From: Enterobacteriaceae bacterium LSJC7
Lineage (GTDB): Bacteria; Pseudomonadota; Gammaproteobacteria; Enterobacterales; Enterobacteriaceae
Length of the DNA: 64,000 bases
NCBI GenBank assembly: GCA_000302695.1
Contig: AMFN01000014.1
Location: forward strand, 1 to 64,000
Direction of reading: 5' to 3'
Translations under genes and position numbers: made by a program
In this document: piece after piece, positions 33,494-43,236 of the stretch
How the letters are laid out: every line of letters starts with the position of its first letter
Position numbering within the stretch: the first letter of the stretch is position 1
Notes under the pieces: generated by a model
Databases searched by the model: none
What the model saw: the letters and a program-made list of their open reading frames with translations, nothing else
What the model was told of the DNA's origin: nothing

Positions 33494-35137
33494 ATGATGA
33501 GCGATATGATTACCGTGGGCGAGGCCATCGCCCGTACTCTGGAGTTGTATGGCGTCGATACCATGTACGGCGTAATTTCCATTCATAACCTGCCGGTGGC
33601 AGACGCGGTGGGTCAGCGCGGCAAACTGCGTTTTGTGCCAGCGCGTGGCGAAGCGGGTGCTGTAACGATGGCCGACGCCCACGGGCGTTTCTCCGGTCTT
33701 GGCGTGGCGCTCACCAGCACCGGTGCGGGCGCGGGTAATGCGGTGGGGGCGCTGGTTGAGGCGCTTAATGCCGGTTCGCCGCTTCTGCACATCACAGGCC
33801 AGGTGGAGAAGGCATGGCTTGATGCCGACACCGGTTTTATTCATGAAACTCGCGACCAGATGGGCTATCTGCGCGCCAGTTCAAAACGAGCCTACCGCAT
33901 CAGCAACCCAAATCAGGCGGTAGCGATAGTGCAGCGCGCGATTCAGGACGCCCAGACGCCGCCGTGCGGCCCGGTGTCGGTTGAAATCCCGATTGATATT
34001 CAGAGCAGTAAAATCCCGGCAGCGCTGGTGACTGCGCCAGTGGCGCCGCCTGTCGCACCGGCGTTGACCGGTGAGGCGCTTGAGCGGTTGTGGCAGCGCC
34101 TGAGTGCTGCGAAAAAACCGCTGCTGTGGATTGGCGGTGGGGCGCTTAACTGTAGCGATGCGGTGCGCAAACTGGCGGATGCGGGCGTGACGGTGATTTC
34201 CACCACTCACGGGCGCGGTATCCTGCCGGACAGCCACCCGCGCAGCCTGCGCGCGTTCCATAACTCGCCGTCGGTAGAGGCGCTGATTGAGCAGTGCGAC
34301 CTGACGCTGGTAGTGGGTTCGCGCCTGCGCAGCAACGAAACGCGCTCATGGACGCTGGCGCTGCCAGAACCGCGCGTGCAGGTGGACATCGACCCGGCTG
34401 CCGCCAGCCGTAATTACCTGATGGATGACACGTTGATTGCAGATGCGGCTGCGGTGTTGAACGCGCTGGCGGCGAAGGCTCAGGGGCAGCGCTGGGGCAG
34501 TGTGGCGTGGGACGGGCAGATTGAGCAGGCGGTTTCGCAGGCAGAGCAGGCGCTGCGCGAGCAGTGCGGCGCCTATGCCGCACTCAACGACGCCATTGAG
34601 CGCGTGCTGCCGCAGGATGGCATTCTGGTGCGTGATATCACCGTTTCCGGCAGCCTGTGGGGTAGCCGACTGTTTCGCGCCAACGGGCCGCTTGGCAACG
34701 TGCATTCGCTGGCAGGGGCCATTGGCATGGGGCTACCGATGGCAGTTGGCACCGCACTGGCGAATCCACAGCGTAAAGTGGTGGGGCTGGTGGGTGACGG
34801 CGGCCTGAGCCTGAACCTCGGTGAACTGGCGACAATGGCGCAGGAGAAAGCCAACATCACGCTGCTGATTATGAACGACGGCGGTTATGGTGTGATGCGC
34901 GGCATTCAGGATAAGTACTTTGGTGGACGCCAGTATTACAACGAACTGCACACGCCAGACTTCACTTTGCTGGCTAAGGCGATGGGCTTACAGGCCTGGT
35001 CGGTGGCGAGTGCAGAAGACTTCCAGCCGGTGCTGGCAGAAGCGCTGGCGATGCCGGGGCCATCGGTAGTGGAAGTGCGCATGGGCGAGATTGGTCCACT
35101 GCGCTTTGCCGGTCCGCCGCAGAAGACGCTGTATTAA
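33494..35137 (+). CDS. Thiamine-diphosphate-dependent enzyme (2-keto-acid decarboxylase / acetolactate-synthase-like)
   Basis: A 547-residue enzyme with the three-domain ThDP decarboxylase layout. The catalytic Glu is near residue 53 (FVPARGEAGAVTMA). The ThDP/metal motif begins GDGGLSLNLGEL (about 435) and ends with NDGGYG (about 460). The central domain (about 190-325) fits the non-catalytic Rossmann-like domain. It may decarboxylate a 2-keto acid to an aldehyde for the ALDH, or form or cleave a C-C bond. The start is MMSDM; the second Met, three bases on, is equally possible. It is the last gene of the operon and is followed by a strong terminator. Confidence 0.93.
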   Translation: MMSDMITVGEAIARTLELYGVDTMYGVISIHNLPVADAVGQRGKLRFVPARGEAGAVTMADAHGRFSGLGVALTSTGAGAGNAVGALVEALNAGSPLLHITGQVEKAWLDADTGFIHETRDQMGYLRASSKRAYRISNPNQAVAIVQRAIQDAQTPPCGPVSVEIPIDIQSSKIPAALVTAPVAPPVAPALTGEALERLWQRLSAAKKPLLWIGGGALNCSDAVRKLADAGVTVISTTHGRGILPDSHPRSLRAFHNSPSVEALIEQCDLTLVVGSRLRSNETRSWTLALPEPRVQVDIDPAAASRNYLMDDTLIADAAAVLNALAAKAQGQRWGSVAWDGQIEQAVSQAEQALREQCGAYAALNDAIERVLPQDGILVRDITVSGSLWGSRLFRANGPLGNVHSLAGAIGMGLPMAVGTALANPQRKVVGLVGDGGLSLNLGELATMAQEKANITLLIMNDGGYGVMRGIQDKYFGGRQYYNELHTPDFTLLAKAMGLQAWSVASAEDFQPVLAEALAMPGPSVVEVRMGEIGPLRFAGPPQKTLY

Positions 35138-35143
35138 AAGGCA

Positions 35144-35170
35144 AAAGCGGCGCTGTGCGCCGCTTTTTTT
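35144..35170 (+). terminator. Intrinsic terminator at the end of the catabolic operon
   Basis: A perfect 10-bp stem (AAAGCGGCGC / GCGCCGCTTT, loop TGT) is followed by further T residues, seven bases after the last stop codon. It closes the 22393-35137 operon. Confidence 0.93.
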
Positions 35171-35415
35171 GACGGCTATTCCTCAGCACGGCTATGTAGA
35201 GCCTTTTCGCCACAGCCGTATCCCGCAAGTGCAATGCAGGTTTTTGTTCTGAAAAGTACAGGATTCTTTTTCAGGGCGTTCAGCTGTTGCCGGTTGCGTT
35301 AACGCCGAACCCCATCGCCACCGTTCAGGCAGCGTAATGCTGTGCCTGCACGTCTGTGAACCCACAACATCTCGCCCCGTTCATAACGCGGCGGGCATCA
35401 CGTTTGTTTTGCGCG

Positions 35416-35844
35416 CTACACCAGCAGCCCTTTATCCTTAAACGTCTGCCGGGTAGCGACATTTAGGTCATAGCTTGCAAGCTCGCCGGGTTTAACCCAG
35501 GCCACCGCCTGAAATTCTTCATTAAACGTGACGTCGCGGTTGGCGCTTTTACAGTCAAACATCAGGTAAATCATGTAGATTTGCTCGGTGCTGCCATCCG
35601 GGTAGGTTTTGAGGCGAATATCGTCACGAAACGTCCAGGGTGCGATATGAGTAATGTCCAGCGCCTCGCCCAGCTCCTCGCGAATCTCGCGCCTTAGCGC
35701 CTGTTCAATATTTTCACCCGGCTCCATCCCGCCACCGCAGAGCGCCCACTGACCTGGAAAAACACCACGGTCGTCGGCCATCTTACAAAGCAGAAACTCG
35801 CCGTTATTTTCAATAATCGGGCAAACAATCACGCGCTGGCGCAT
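35416..35844 (-). CDS. nudI: Nudix hydrolase NudI-like (nucleoside triphosphatase)
   Basis: A 142-residue Nudix protein. The Nudix box GX5EX7REUXEEXGU is intact ([20 protein letters not shown]). The sequence closely follows E. coli NudI (MRQRxIVCPxI..., [10 protein letters not shown]..., NVATRxTxxxKGLL), an enzyme hydrolysing pyrimidine (deoxy)nucleoside triphosphates. The start at 35844 has GGAGGTGGC upstream; longer in-frame starts to 35964 have no such support. In E. coli nudI is not next to loiP, so this copy belongs to the accessory region. Confidence 0.9.
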   Translation of the reverse strand: MRQRVIVCPIIENNGEFLLCKMADDRGVFPGQWALCGGGMEPGENIEQALRREIREELGEALDITHIAPWTFRDDIRLKTYPDGSTEQIYMIYLMFDCKSANRDVTFNEEFQAVAWVKPGELASYDLNVATRQTFKDKGLLV

Positions 35845-36005
35845 GCCACCTCCGGTGTGGGCTGCGCGGTTAATCGGGCGCAGCATGCAATAATGTGAAT
35901 GGCCGGTTACGGCCAGTGAAAAAAGCGCAGCGGCCTGGCCGATGCACCGACAGGCAGTGTACAAAAACGCCCCGGCGCTAGCGCAAGGGCGTGTGGGCGA
36001 TAAAC

Positions 36006-36779
36006 TTACTGTTTTGCCGGTGGCTTTAAGCCATCTGACGTCATGCGGTCGCGAATATGCTGCGCACGGGCTTCAGAGGCCGGATGATCGTCAAACATTG
36101 AACTCTGGCGGCCCTGTTCTGCCTTTGCCAGCTTTTCAAAGCTGGTCACCAGCCCTGACGGGTCAATGCCTCGCTTGCGCAGCAGTTCGTAGGAGTAGTC
36201 GTCGGCTTCAGACTCCTGGCGCTGGGAGAACTGGGCGTTAACCAACTGCTCGCCCAGCGCCCCAAGATCGGACTGCGACAGGCTACCGAGAATGCCACCG
36301 GCTGAGGCCGCAGCAACACGTAGCGCGTTGGTGCCCATGGCGACCTGCATACCTTTTTTAACGTGGCCGAGCGCCACGTGACCCATTTCATGGCCAATGA
36401 CCGCTTCGACTTCGTTATCGGTCATCATGTCCATCAACCCGCTGTATACGCGAATACAGCCATTTGCCATGGCGAAGGCGTTGACGTCTTTGGTTTGATA
36501 AACCTTGTAGTTGACGGCCTGGCCGTTGATGTTATTGCCAAGTGCGTTGGCGATTTTATTCAGGCGCTGGGTATAGGTGCTGCTGGCAGCGGCGATGGTT
36601 GCTTTGCTGTCCTGCTCCTGGCAGGCCTGGTCGCTGAGCGTAATCACCTGCTCATCGCTTAACGTGTACGCCTGGAAGGCGCCTGCGCCGGACGACAGTA
36701 ACCCGCCGGAATCCATATTCTGACAGCCTGCCAGCAGGCTGGCTGCGAGAGCACACAGCAACATCGGACGCATTTTCAT
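36006..36779 (-). CDS. loiP: Outer-membrane lipoprotein metalloprotease LoiP
   Basis: A 257-residue M48-family zinc protease (formerly YggG). The lipoprotein signal ends in LLAGC (cleavage before Cys19). The zinc motif HEMGH (about residues 129-133) and the downstream Glu in [12 protein letters not shown] complete the metal site. It closely follows E. coli LoiP ([32 protein letters not shown] region). In E. coli it is next to speB and tktA; here about 17.6 kb of extra DNA separates it from speB. Confidence 0.96.
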   Translation of the reverse strand: MKMRPMLLCALAASLLAGCQNMDSGGLLSSGAGAFQAYTLSDEQVITLSDQACQEQDSKATIAAASSTYTQRLNKIANALGNNINGQAVNYKVYQTKDVNAFAMANGCIRVYSGLMDMMTDNEVEAVIGHEMGHVALGHVKKGMQVAMGTNALRVAAASAGGILGSLSQSDLGALGEQLVNAQFSQRQESEADDYSYELLRKRGIDPSGLVTSFEKLAKAEQGRQSSMFDDHPASEARAQHIRDRMTSDGLKPPAKQ

Positions 36780-37150
36780 GGTCTGGAATATCCCTAATCA
36801 GTTAACGAATACATTCAAACGACGGGCGATAAAAGCCCGAATCAGCCTGAGTATAAAGACCTTAACGGTAACACCGTGAGTTATTTGCCTGACATGCGAG
36901 CGAGATCCAGAGATTTCCCAACAGGGAAAAGGATGCTCCATGTACATGACACGCCGCTTGGGTTACATTGATGAGCATTATTTCGGGCGTAGCCCATAGC
37001 CGTGATATTTCAAGGCGCAGGCGTTGGTGGTTGCGTTTGTTGTGTCAACGCAGCCCATTCACGTGCCGTAGTGAACCGTCGCGGGCAATAACCAGAGTCA
37101 TCTAAACTGCAACAAAGGTACTGCCTTTAACCATCCGATCTGGAGTTAAA
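36780..37150. other. loiP-tktA divergent intergenic region
   Basis: About 370 bp without a gene. It should hold the divergent promoters of loiP and tktA. I see no strong operator or terminator. The tktA ribosome site (GGAGTTAAA) is at its right end. Confidence 0.6.
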
Positions 37151-39142
37151 ATGTCTTCTCGTAAAGAGCTTGCCAATGCCATTCGTGCGCTCAGCATGGA
37201 CGCCGTTCAGAAAGCCAAGTCCGGTCACCCGGGTGCCCCAATGGGCATGGCTGATATTGCCGAAGTCCTGTGGCGTGATTACCTGAACCATAACCCAACC
37301 AACCCTTCCTGGGCCGATCGCGACCGCTTTGTGCTCTCCAACGGTCATGGTTCAATGCTGATTTATAGCCTGTTGCACCTTACCGGCTATGACCTGCCAA
37401 TGTCCGAACTGGAAAACTTCCGTCAGCTGCATTCTAAAACGCCGGGCCACCCGGAAGTGGGCTACACGCCGGGCGTTGAAACCACCACCGGTCCGCTGGG
37501 TCAGGGCATTGCCAACGCCGTCGGTATGGCGATTGCTGAGAAAACGCTGGCGGCGCAGTTCAACCGCCCTGGCCATGACATTGTTGACCACCACACCTAC
37601 ACGTTCCTGGGTGATGGCTGCATGATGGAAGGCATTTCCCACGAAGTTTGCTCGCTGGCCGGTACGCTCAAGCTTGGCAAACTGATGGCGTTCTATGATG
37701 ACAACGGCATTTCTATCGACGGTCACGTTGACGGCTGGTTCACTGACGATACCGCGAAGCGCTTTGAGGCCTACGGCTGGCACGTGGTGCGCGGCGTGGA
37801 CGGTCACGATGCAGACGCCATTAAACGCGCAATTGAAGAAGCGCGTGCGGTAACCGACAAGCCGTCGCTGCTGATGTGCAAAACCATCATCGGCTTTGGT
37901 TCACCGAACAAAGCAGGTACTCACGACTCGCACGGTGCGCCGCTGGGCGAAGCCGAAGTGGCGGCCACCCGTAAGCAGCTGGGCTGGAACTACGAGCCGT
38001 TTGTTATCCCGCAGGATATCTACGCGCAGTGGGATGCTAAAGAAGCGGGTCAGGCGAAAGAAAGCGCCTGGAATGAGAAGTTTGCAGCTTACCAGAAAGC
38101 CTTCCCGCAGGATGCCGCTGAGTTCTCACGCCGCGTGAAGAACGAACTGCCGGCTGATTTTGACGCTAAAGCCCAGGCCTTCATCGAAAACCTGCAGGCG
38201 AACCCGGCGAAAATCGCCAGCCGTAAAGCCTCTCAGAACGCGATTGAAGCCTTCGGCCCGTGGCTGCCGGAGTTTCTGGGCGGCTCTGCCGACCTCGCAC
38301 CGTCTAACCTGACGCTGTGGTCTGGTTCTAAAGCGCTCAACGAAGACGTGGCAGGTAACTATATTCACTACGGCGTGCGTGAGTTCGGTATGACCGCTAT
38401 CGCCAACGGCGTTGCGCTGCACGGTGGTTTCCTGCCGTACACTTCGACCTTCCTGATGTTTGTGGAATATGCGCGTAACGCCGTGCGTATGGCGGCACTC
38501 ATGAAGCAGCGCCAGGTCATGGTGTATACCCACGACTCCATCGGCCTTGGCGAAGATGGCCCGACTCACCAGCCGGTTGAGCAGATGGCTTCTCTGCGTG
38601 TGACCCCGAACATGAGCACCTGGCGTCCGTGTGACCAGGTAGAGTCTGCGGTAGCGTGGAAATATGGCGTTGAGCGCAGCGACGGCCCGACCGCGCTGAT
38701 TCTTTCTCGTCAGAACCTGGCTCAGCAGGAGCGTACTGCGCAGCAGCTGGCGGATATCGCCCGCGGTGCTTACGTGCTCAAAGACTGCGACGGTCAGCCG
38801 CAGCTGATTCTGATTGCGACCGGTTCTGAAGTTGAACTGGCGGTGGCTGCCTGGGACAAACTGTCCGCAGAAGGCATCAAGGCACGCGTGGTTTCCATGC
38901 CGTCTACCGATGCATTCGACAAGCAGGATGCGGCATACCGCGAAGCTGTGCTGCCAAAAGCGGTTAGCGCACGCGTCGCCGTTGAAGCCGGGATTGCTGA
39001 CTACTGGTACAAGTACGTTGGCCTGAACGGTGCGGTGGTGGGCATGACCACCTTTGGTGAGTCTGCACCGGCTGAGAAGCTGTTCGAAGAGTTTGGCTTC
39101 ACCGTTGAGAACGTGGTCAGCAAGGCCAAATCCGTTCTGTAA
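37151..39142 (+). CDS. tktA: Transketolase TktA
   Basis: ThDP enzyme of the non-oxidative pentose phosphate pathway that moves two-carbon units between sugar phosphates. At 663 residues it equals E. coli TktA and opens [32 protein letters not shown]. The ThDP motif [12 protein letters not shown] (about 154-165) and the substrate region [16 protein letters not shown] (about 467-482) are intact. The start has a GGAG ribosome site and a hairpin terminator follows the gene. Codon usage is strongly biased, as expected for a highly expressed core gene. Confidence 0.98.
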   Translation: MSSRKELANAIRALSMDAVQKAKSGHPGAPMGMADIAEVLWRDYLNHNPTNPSWADRDRFVLSNGHGSMLIYSLLHLTGYDLPMSELENFRQLHSKTPGHPEVGYTPGVETTTGPLGQGIANAVGMAIAEKTLAAQFNRPGHDIVDHHTYTFLGDGCMMEGISHEVCSLAGTLKLGKLMAFYDDNGISIDGHVDGWFTDDTAKRFEAYGWHVVRGVDGHDADAIKRAIEEARAVTDKPSLLMCKTIIGFGSPNKAGTHDSHGAPLGEAEVAATRKQLGWNYEPFVIPQDIYAQWDAKEAGQAKESAWNEKFAAYQKAFPQDAAEFSRRVKNELPADFDAKAQAFIENLQANPAKIASRKASQNAIEAFGPWLPEFLGGSADLAPSNLTLWSGSKALNEDVAGNYIHYGVREFGMTAIANGVALHGGFLPYTSTFLMFVEYARNAVRMAALMKQRQVMVYTHDSIGLGEDGPTHQPVEQMASLRVTPNMSTWRPCDQVESAVAWKYGVERSDGPTALILSRQNLAQQERTAQQLADIARGAYVLKDCDGQPQLILIATGSEVELAVAAWDKLSAEGIKARVVSMPSTDAFDKQDAAYREAVLPKAVSARVAVEAGIADYWYKYVGLNGAVVGMTTFGESAPAEKLFEEFGFTVENVVSKAKSVL

Positions 39143-39189
39143 ACCACATTGACGGGCCGGGGTTCCGGTCCGTGTTAACAATGAAACAA

Positions 39190-39224
39190 AAAGGCAGAAG
39201 CGAGCCGCTTCTGCCTTTTCTTTT
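39190..39224 (+). terminator. Intrinsic terminator after tktA
   Basis: A long stem (AAAGGCAGAAGCG / CGCTTCTGCCTTT, short loop) is followed by TCTTTT, about 48 bp after the tktA stop codon. Confidence 0.88.
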
Positions 39225-39780
39225 ATAGCGAGACGGGATGTTCTGTGAAGATTTTTAGCATCAAACGGTTGTCAGTCCGGGTCAGGCAATTTTTTACTGC
39301 AAACGTGAGCAAGCGCCTTGCAGGTGATGAACAAGACTGCGATTCTGGCACGCCTCGCACGCCTCGCACGCCTCGCACGCCTCGCACGCCTCGCACGCCT
39401 CGCACGCCTCGCACGCCTCGCACGCCTCGCACGCCTCGCACGCCGCAGATTACGTCGCTCTCATGACGTAGCTGAGTTATCCGGCGCAACTCTGCCGCTG
39501 CACCTGCGGTATTCCACTCGCCTGACAGTATTGTTGTGTCAGCCTGAAATAATTCCTGCGTTATTCCACTATTTTTGTGACAGGCGTCAGAAGTTTGCTC
39601 CATCTTCATGGCGGGACATTCCTTTTATTCCTCGTTTGGCTTATTCTGGCTGAAGCGTTTCAGTCGGGTAAATGTTCGACAAATATTCAATCGCTGGCCG
39701 TTTCGGGTCGGTAAGGTTTCCCTGAAGGGCAGGCTGCATTATTCTTGTCACTCTTTTCAGCGGACACCAGCAGGAGAGAT
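39225..39780. other. tktA-epd intergenic region with tandem repeat
   Basis: About 550 bp with no supported gene. The centre is a 9-bp tandem repeat (39348-39446). All three frames on both strands run open through it because the unit is a multiple of three, which makes spurious open frames. The right part leads to the epd promoter and its ribosome site (CAGGAGAGAT). Confidence 0.6.
39348..39446. repeat. 9-bp tandem repeat, 10 perfect copies plus one imperfect
   Basis: The unit GCACGCCTC is repeated without error ten times from 39348 to 39437. An eleventh copy (GCACGCCGC) has one changed base. A short perfect minisatellite like this is prone to copy-number change by slippage. No coding role is supported. 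Confidence 0.95.
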
Positions 39781-40800
39781 ATGACCGTTCGCATCGCGAT
39801 TAATGGCTTCGGTCGCATTGGCCGCAATGTGGTTCGCGCACTTTACGAATCCGGGCGGCGTGCGGAATTTACCGTGGTGGCAATCAATGAGTTGGCCGAT
39901 GCCGCTGGCATGGCGCATTTGTTGAAATATGACACCAGCCATGGCCGTTTTGCCTGGGATGTACGTCAGGAGCGCGACCAACTGTGGATTGGCGACGACG
40001 TCATTCGCCTGCTGCACCTGCGCGAGCTTCACGATTTGCCGTGGCGCGAGCTGGGTGTGGATATTGTCCTCGACTGCACCGGTGTTTACGGCAGCCGTGC
40101 CGATGGCGCAGCGCATATCGCAAGCGGCGCTAAAAAGGTGCTGTTCTCACACCCGGGCGGCAACGATCTCGACGCAACGGTAGTTTACGGCGTTAACCAC
40201 GAGACGCTCACCGCGCAAGACGCCATTGTTTCTAACGCCTCCTGCACCACTAACTGCATTATCCCCATAATCAAACTGCTGGACGACGCCTTTGGCATTG
40301 AGTCCGGCACCGTCACGACTATTCACTCTGCCATGCACGATCAGCAGGTCATTGATGCCTATCATCCTGACCTGCGGCGCACCCGTGCGGCGAGCCAGTC
40401 GATAATTCCGGTAGACACCCGGTTGGCTGCGGGCATTAGCCGTATTTTCCCGCAGTTTGAAGACCGGTTTGAGGCCATTGCCGTGCGTGTTCCCACGATT
40501 AATGTCACCGCAATTGACTTAAGCGTGACGCTGCGAAAAATAGTAAACGCATTAGATATCAATGCATTGCTGCAAAAAGCAGCGCAGGATGCATTTCATG
40601 GTATAGTTGACTATACGGAATTACCGTTGGTCTCGACAGATTTTAACCACGACCCGCACAGCGCCATTGTGGATGGCACGCAGACGCGGGTCAGCGGTGG
40701 GCACCTGGTCAAAACGCTGGTCTGGTGCGACAACGAATGGGGCTTTGCTAACAGGATGCTCGACACCTCGTTAGCCATGGCCGCACAAGGTTTCAGGTAG
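39781..40800 (+). CDS. epd: D-erythrose-4-phosphate dehydrogenase Epd
   Basis: NAD+-dependent enzyme that oxidises erythrose 4-phosphate to 4-phosphoerythronate in the pyridoxal phosphate pathway. It has 339 residues, as in E. coli, from the start [24 protein letters not shown]. The GAPDH-family active site [11 protein letters not shown] (catalytic Cys about 155) and the C-terminal [14 protein letters not shown] are intact. The 39781 start has a strong ribosome site (CAGGAGAGAT); the longer frame from 39745 is not supported. It is the first gene of epd-pgk-fbaA. Confidence 0.97.
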   Translation: MTVRIAINGFGRIGRNVVRALYESGRRAEFTVVAINELADAAGMAHLLKYDTSHGRFAWDVRQERDQLWIGDDVIRLLHLRELHDLPWRELGVDIVLDCTGVYGSRADGAAHIASGAKKVLFSHPGGNDLDATVVYGVNHETLTAQDAIVSNASCTTNCIIPIIKLLDDAFGIESGTVTTIHSAMHDQQVIDAYHPDLRRTRAASQSIIPVDTRLAAGISRIFPQFEDRFEAIAVRVPTINVTAIDLSVTLRKIVNALDINALLQKAAQDAFHGIVDYTELPLVSTDFNHDPHSAIVDGTQTRVSGGHLVKTLVWCDNEWGFANRMLDTSLAMAAQGFR

Positions 40801-40849
40801 AACGCGGATTGCGTTCGCAAAACTTTAAGAATCAACGAGAGGATTCACC

Positions 40850-42013
40850 ATGTCTGTAATTAAGATGACCGATCTGGATCTGGCTGGTAAACGTGTGCTG
40901 ATCCGCGCCGATCTGAACGTGCCGGTTAAAGATGGCAAAGTGACGAGCGATGCCCGTATTCGCGCTTCCCTGCCGACCATCGAACTGGCCCTGAAGCAGG
41001 GTGCAAAAGTGATGGTCACCTCCCACCTGGGTCGCCCGACCGAAGGTGAATATAACGAAGAATTCTCTCTGCTGCCGGTTGTTAACTATCTGAAAGACAA
41101 GCTTTCTAACCCGGTTCGTCTGGCTAAAGACTACCTTGATGGCGTTGAGGTTGCTGCCGGTGAGCTGGTGGTGCTGGAAAACGTACGTTTCAACAAAGGC
41201 GAGAAGAAAGACGACGAAGCCCTTTCTAAGAAATACGCGTCTCTGTGCGACGTTTTCGTGATGGATGCTTTCGGTACTGCACACCGCGCGCAGGCTTCTA
41301 CCCACGGTGTGGGCAAATTTGCTGATGTTGCCTGTGCAGGCCCGCTGCTGGCCGCTGAGCTGGACGCGCTGGGTAAAGCACTGAAAGAACCGGCACGCCC
41401 GATGGTGGCGATTGTAGGTGGCTCTAAAGTGTCTACCAAACTGACCGTTCTGGACTCCCTGTCTAAAATTGCTGACCAGCTGATTGTGGGCGGCGGTATC
41501 GCGAACACCTTCGTTGCCGCTCAGGGCCACAATGTCGGCAAATCACTGTATGAAGCGGACCTGGTTGACGAAGCCAAACGCCTGCTCAAAGAGTGCGACA
41601 TTCCGGTTCCGACCGACGTGCGCGTAGCAACCGAGTTCTCTGAAACGGCGGCTGCAACCCTGAAATCTGTTAACGACATTAAAGATGACGAGCAGATTCT
41701 GGACCTCGGCGATGTGTCTGCACAGAAACTGGCTGACATCCTGAAAAACGCTAAAACCATTCTGTGGAACGGCCCGGTAGGTGTGTTCGAATTTCCGAAC
41801 TTCCGCAAAGGTACTGAAATCGTGGCTAACGCCATTGCCGACAGCGAAGGCTTCTCTATTGCAGGCGGCGGTGACACGCTGGCGGCTATCGACCTGTTCG
41901 GTATCTCCGACAAAATCTCCTATATCTCCACCGGCGGTGGCGCATTCCTCGAGTTCGTGGAAGGTAAAGTGCTGCCAGCGGTTGCCATGCTCGAAGAGCG
42001 CGCTAAGAAGTAA
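40850..42013 (+). CDS. pgk: Phosphoglycerate kinase Pgk
   Basis: Glycolytic kinase that makes ATP and 3-phosphoglycerate from 1,3-bisphosphoglycerate and ADP. It has 387 residues, the E. coli length. The N-terminal substrate motif [17 protein letters not shown] (about 61-66) and the nucleotide-binding GGGDTLAA near residue 343 are present. Strong codon bias and an AGAGGATTCACC ribosome site fit high expression. It lies between epd and fbaA in the conserved operon. Confidence 0.98.
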   Translation: MSVIKMTDLDLAGKRVLIRADLNVPVKDGKVTSDARIRASLPTIELALKQGAKVMVTSHLGRPTEGEYNEEFSLLPVVNYLKDKLSNPVRLAKDYLDGVEVAAGELVVLENVRFNKGEKKDDEALSKKYASLCDVFVMDAFGTAHRAQASTHGVGKFADVACAGPLLAAELDALGKALKEPARPMVAIVGGSKVSTKLTVLDSLSKIADQLIVGGGIANTFVAAQGHNVGKSLYEADLVDEAKRLLKECDIPVPTDVRVATEFSETAAATLKSVNDIKDDEQILDLGDVSAQKLADILKNAKTILWNGPVGVFEFPNFRKGTEIVANAIADSEGFSIAGGGDTLAAIDLFGISDKISYISTGGGAFLEFVEGKVLPAVAMLEERAKK

Positions 42014-42022
42014 GCATTCAAC

Positions 42023-42046
42023 GGGCAGGGAAACCTGCCCTGTTTT
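42023..42046 (+). terminator. Hairpin between pgk and fbaA (attenuator-like)
   Basis: A 7-bp GC stem (GGGCAGG / CCTGCCC, loop GAAA) is followed by TGTTTT. It could terminate part of the transcripts or stabilise the pgk mRNA end. Confidence 0.65.
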
Positions 42047-42106
42047 CAGCGTGCTTTGATATCAGGGTGCGCAACTCTTTTTCTCTCGGCCGTAGGACAA
42101 TGCAAC

Positions 42107-43186
42107 ATGTCTAAAATTTTTGATTTCGTAAAACCGGGCGTAATCACTGGTGATGACGTTCAGAAAGTTTTCCAGGTAGCTAAAGAAAACAACTTCGCTC
42201 TGCCGGCAGTAAACTGCGTGGGCACTGACTCCATCAACGCCGTACTGGAAGCCGCGGCGAAAGTTCGCGCGCCGGTTATCGTTCAGTTCTCCAACGGCGG
42301 TGCGTCGTTCATCGCGGGTAAAGGCGTTAAAACTGACGTGCCGCAGGGTGCTGCTATCATCGGTGCTATCTCTGGCGCGCATCACGTGCACCAGATGGCT
42401 GAACACTACGGTGTTCCGGTTATTCTGCACACCGACCACTGCGCCAAGAAACTGCTGCCGTGGATCGACGGCCTGCTGGACGCGGGTGAAAAACACTTTG
42501 CTGCTACCGGCAAACCGCTGTTCTCTTCTCACATGATTGACCTGTCTGAAGAGTCTCTGGAAGAGAACATCGAAATCTGCTCTAAGTACCTGGCGCGCAT
42601 GGCTAAAATGGGCATGACGCTGGAAATCGAACTGGGTTGCACCGGTGGTGAAGAAGACGGCGTGGACAACAGCCACATGGACGCTTCTGCACTGTACACC
42701 CAGCCGGAAGACGTTGATTACGCGTACACCAAACTGAACGCTATCAGCCCGCGTTTCACTATTGCGGCGTCCTTCGGTAACGTTCACGGCGTTTACAAGC
42801 CGGGTAACGTGGTTCTGACCCCGACCATCCTGCGTGATTCTCAGGAATACGTTTCTAAGAAACACAACCTGCCGCACAACAGCCTGAACTTCGTCTTCCA
42901 CGGCGGTTCTGGTTCTTCTGCCCAGGAAATCAAAGACTCCGTAAGCTACGGCGTAGTAAAAATGAACATCGATACCGACACCCAGTGGGCAACCTGGGAA
43001 GGTATCCTGAACTACTACAAAGAAAACGAAGCTTACCTGCAGGGTCAGCTGGGCAACCCGAAAGGCGAAGACCAGCCGAACAAGAAATACTACGATCCGC
43101 GCGTATGGCTGCGTGCTGGCCAGAGCACCATGATTGCGCGTCTGGAGCAGGCATTTAAAGAGCTGAACGCAGTAGACGTACTGTAA
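42107..43186 (+). CDS. fbaA: Class II fructose-bisphosphate aldolase FbaA
   Basis: Zinc-dependent aldolase that splits fructose 1,6-bisphosphate into two triose phosphates. The 359 residues equal E. coli FbaA, starting MSKIFDFVKPGVITGDDVQKVF. Metal-binding and catalytic regions are intact: LHTDHCAKK (about 108-116), ELGCTGGEEDGVD (about 175-187), GNVHGVY (about 223-229) and FHGGSGSS (about 264-271). The frame extends upstream to 42056, but 42107 has family support. The gene ends the conserved operon and is followed by a terminator; accessory block 3 begins after it. Confidence 0.98.
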   Translation: MSKIFDFVKPGVITGDDVQKVFQVAKENNFALPAVNCVGTDSINAVLEAAAKVRAPVIVQFSNGGASFIAGKGVKTDVPQGAAIIGAISGAHHVHQMAEHYGVPVILHTDHCAKKLLPWIDGLLDAGEKHFAATGKPLFSSHMIDLSEESLEENIEICSKYLARMAKMGMTLEIELGCTGGEEDGVDNSHMDASALYTQPEDVDYAYTKLNAISPRFTIAASFGNVHGVYKPGNVVLTPTILRDSQEYVSKKHNLPHNSLNFVFHGGSGSSAQEIKDSVSYGVVKMNIDTDTQWATWEGILNYYKENEAYLQGQLGNPKGEDQPNKKYYDPRVWLRAGQSTMIARLEQAFKELNAVDVL

Positions 43187-43205
43187 TTTAGTTTGCAAAA
43201 CAGAG

Positions 43206-43236
43206 AAATGGCTTCCTTCGGGAAGCCATTTTTTTT
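43206..43236 (+). terminator. Intrinsic terminator after fbaA
   Basis: An 11-bp perfect stem (AAATGGCTTCC / GGAAGCCATTT) with the stable loop TTCG is followed by T residues. It overlaps the stop codon of the convergent carbamate kinase gene by two bases and may serve both genes. Confidence 0.92.

Noticed and set aside
32609-33844. A 411-codon open frame on the minus strand opposite the ALDH and ThDP genes
   Set aside because: Shadow of two strongly supported enzymes with intact catalytic motifs on the plus strand.
38126-39181. A 351-codon open frame on the minus strand opposite tktA
   Set aside because: Antisense shadow of tktA; Arg/His-rich translation without domains.
39348-39446. The 9-bp repeat considered as a CRISPR array
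   Set aside because: The units are adjacent and only 9 bp, with no spacers.
39245-39653. Open frames encoding Thr-Pro-Arg, Ala-Arg-Leu or Gly-Val-Arg repeats between tktA and epd
   Set aside because: All are forced by the 9-bp tandem repeat, whose length is a multiple of three. None has a good ribosome site or conserved flanks.
42062-43198. A 378-codon open frame on the minus strand opposite fbaA
   Set aside because: It is the antisense shadow of a highly expressed, codon-biased gene. The translation has no family resemblance.
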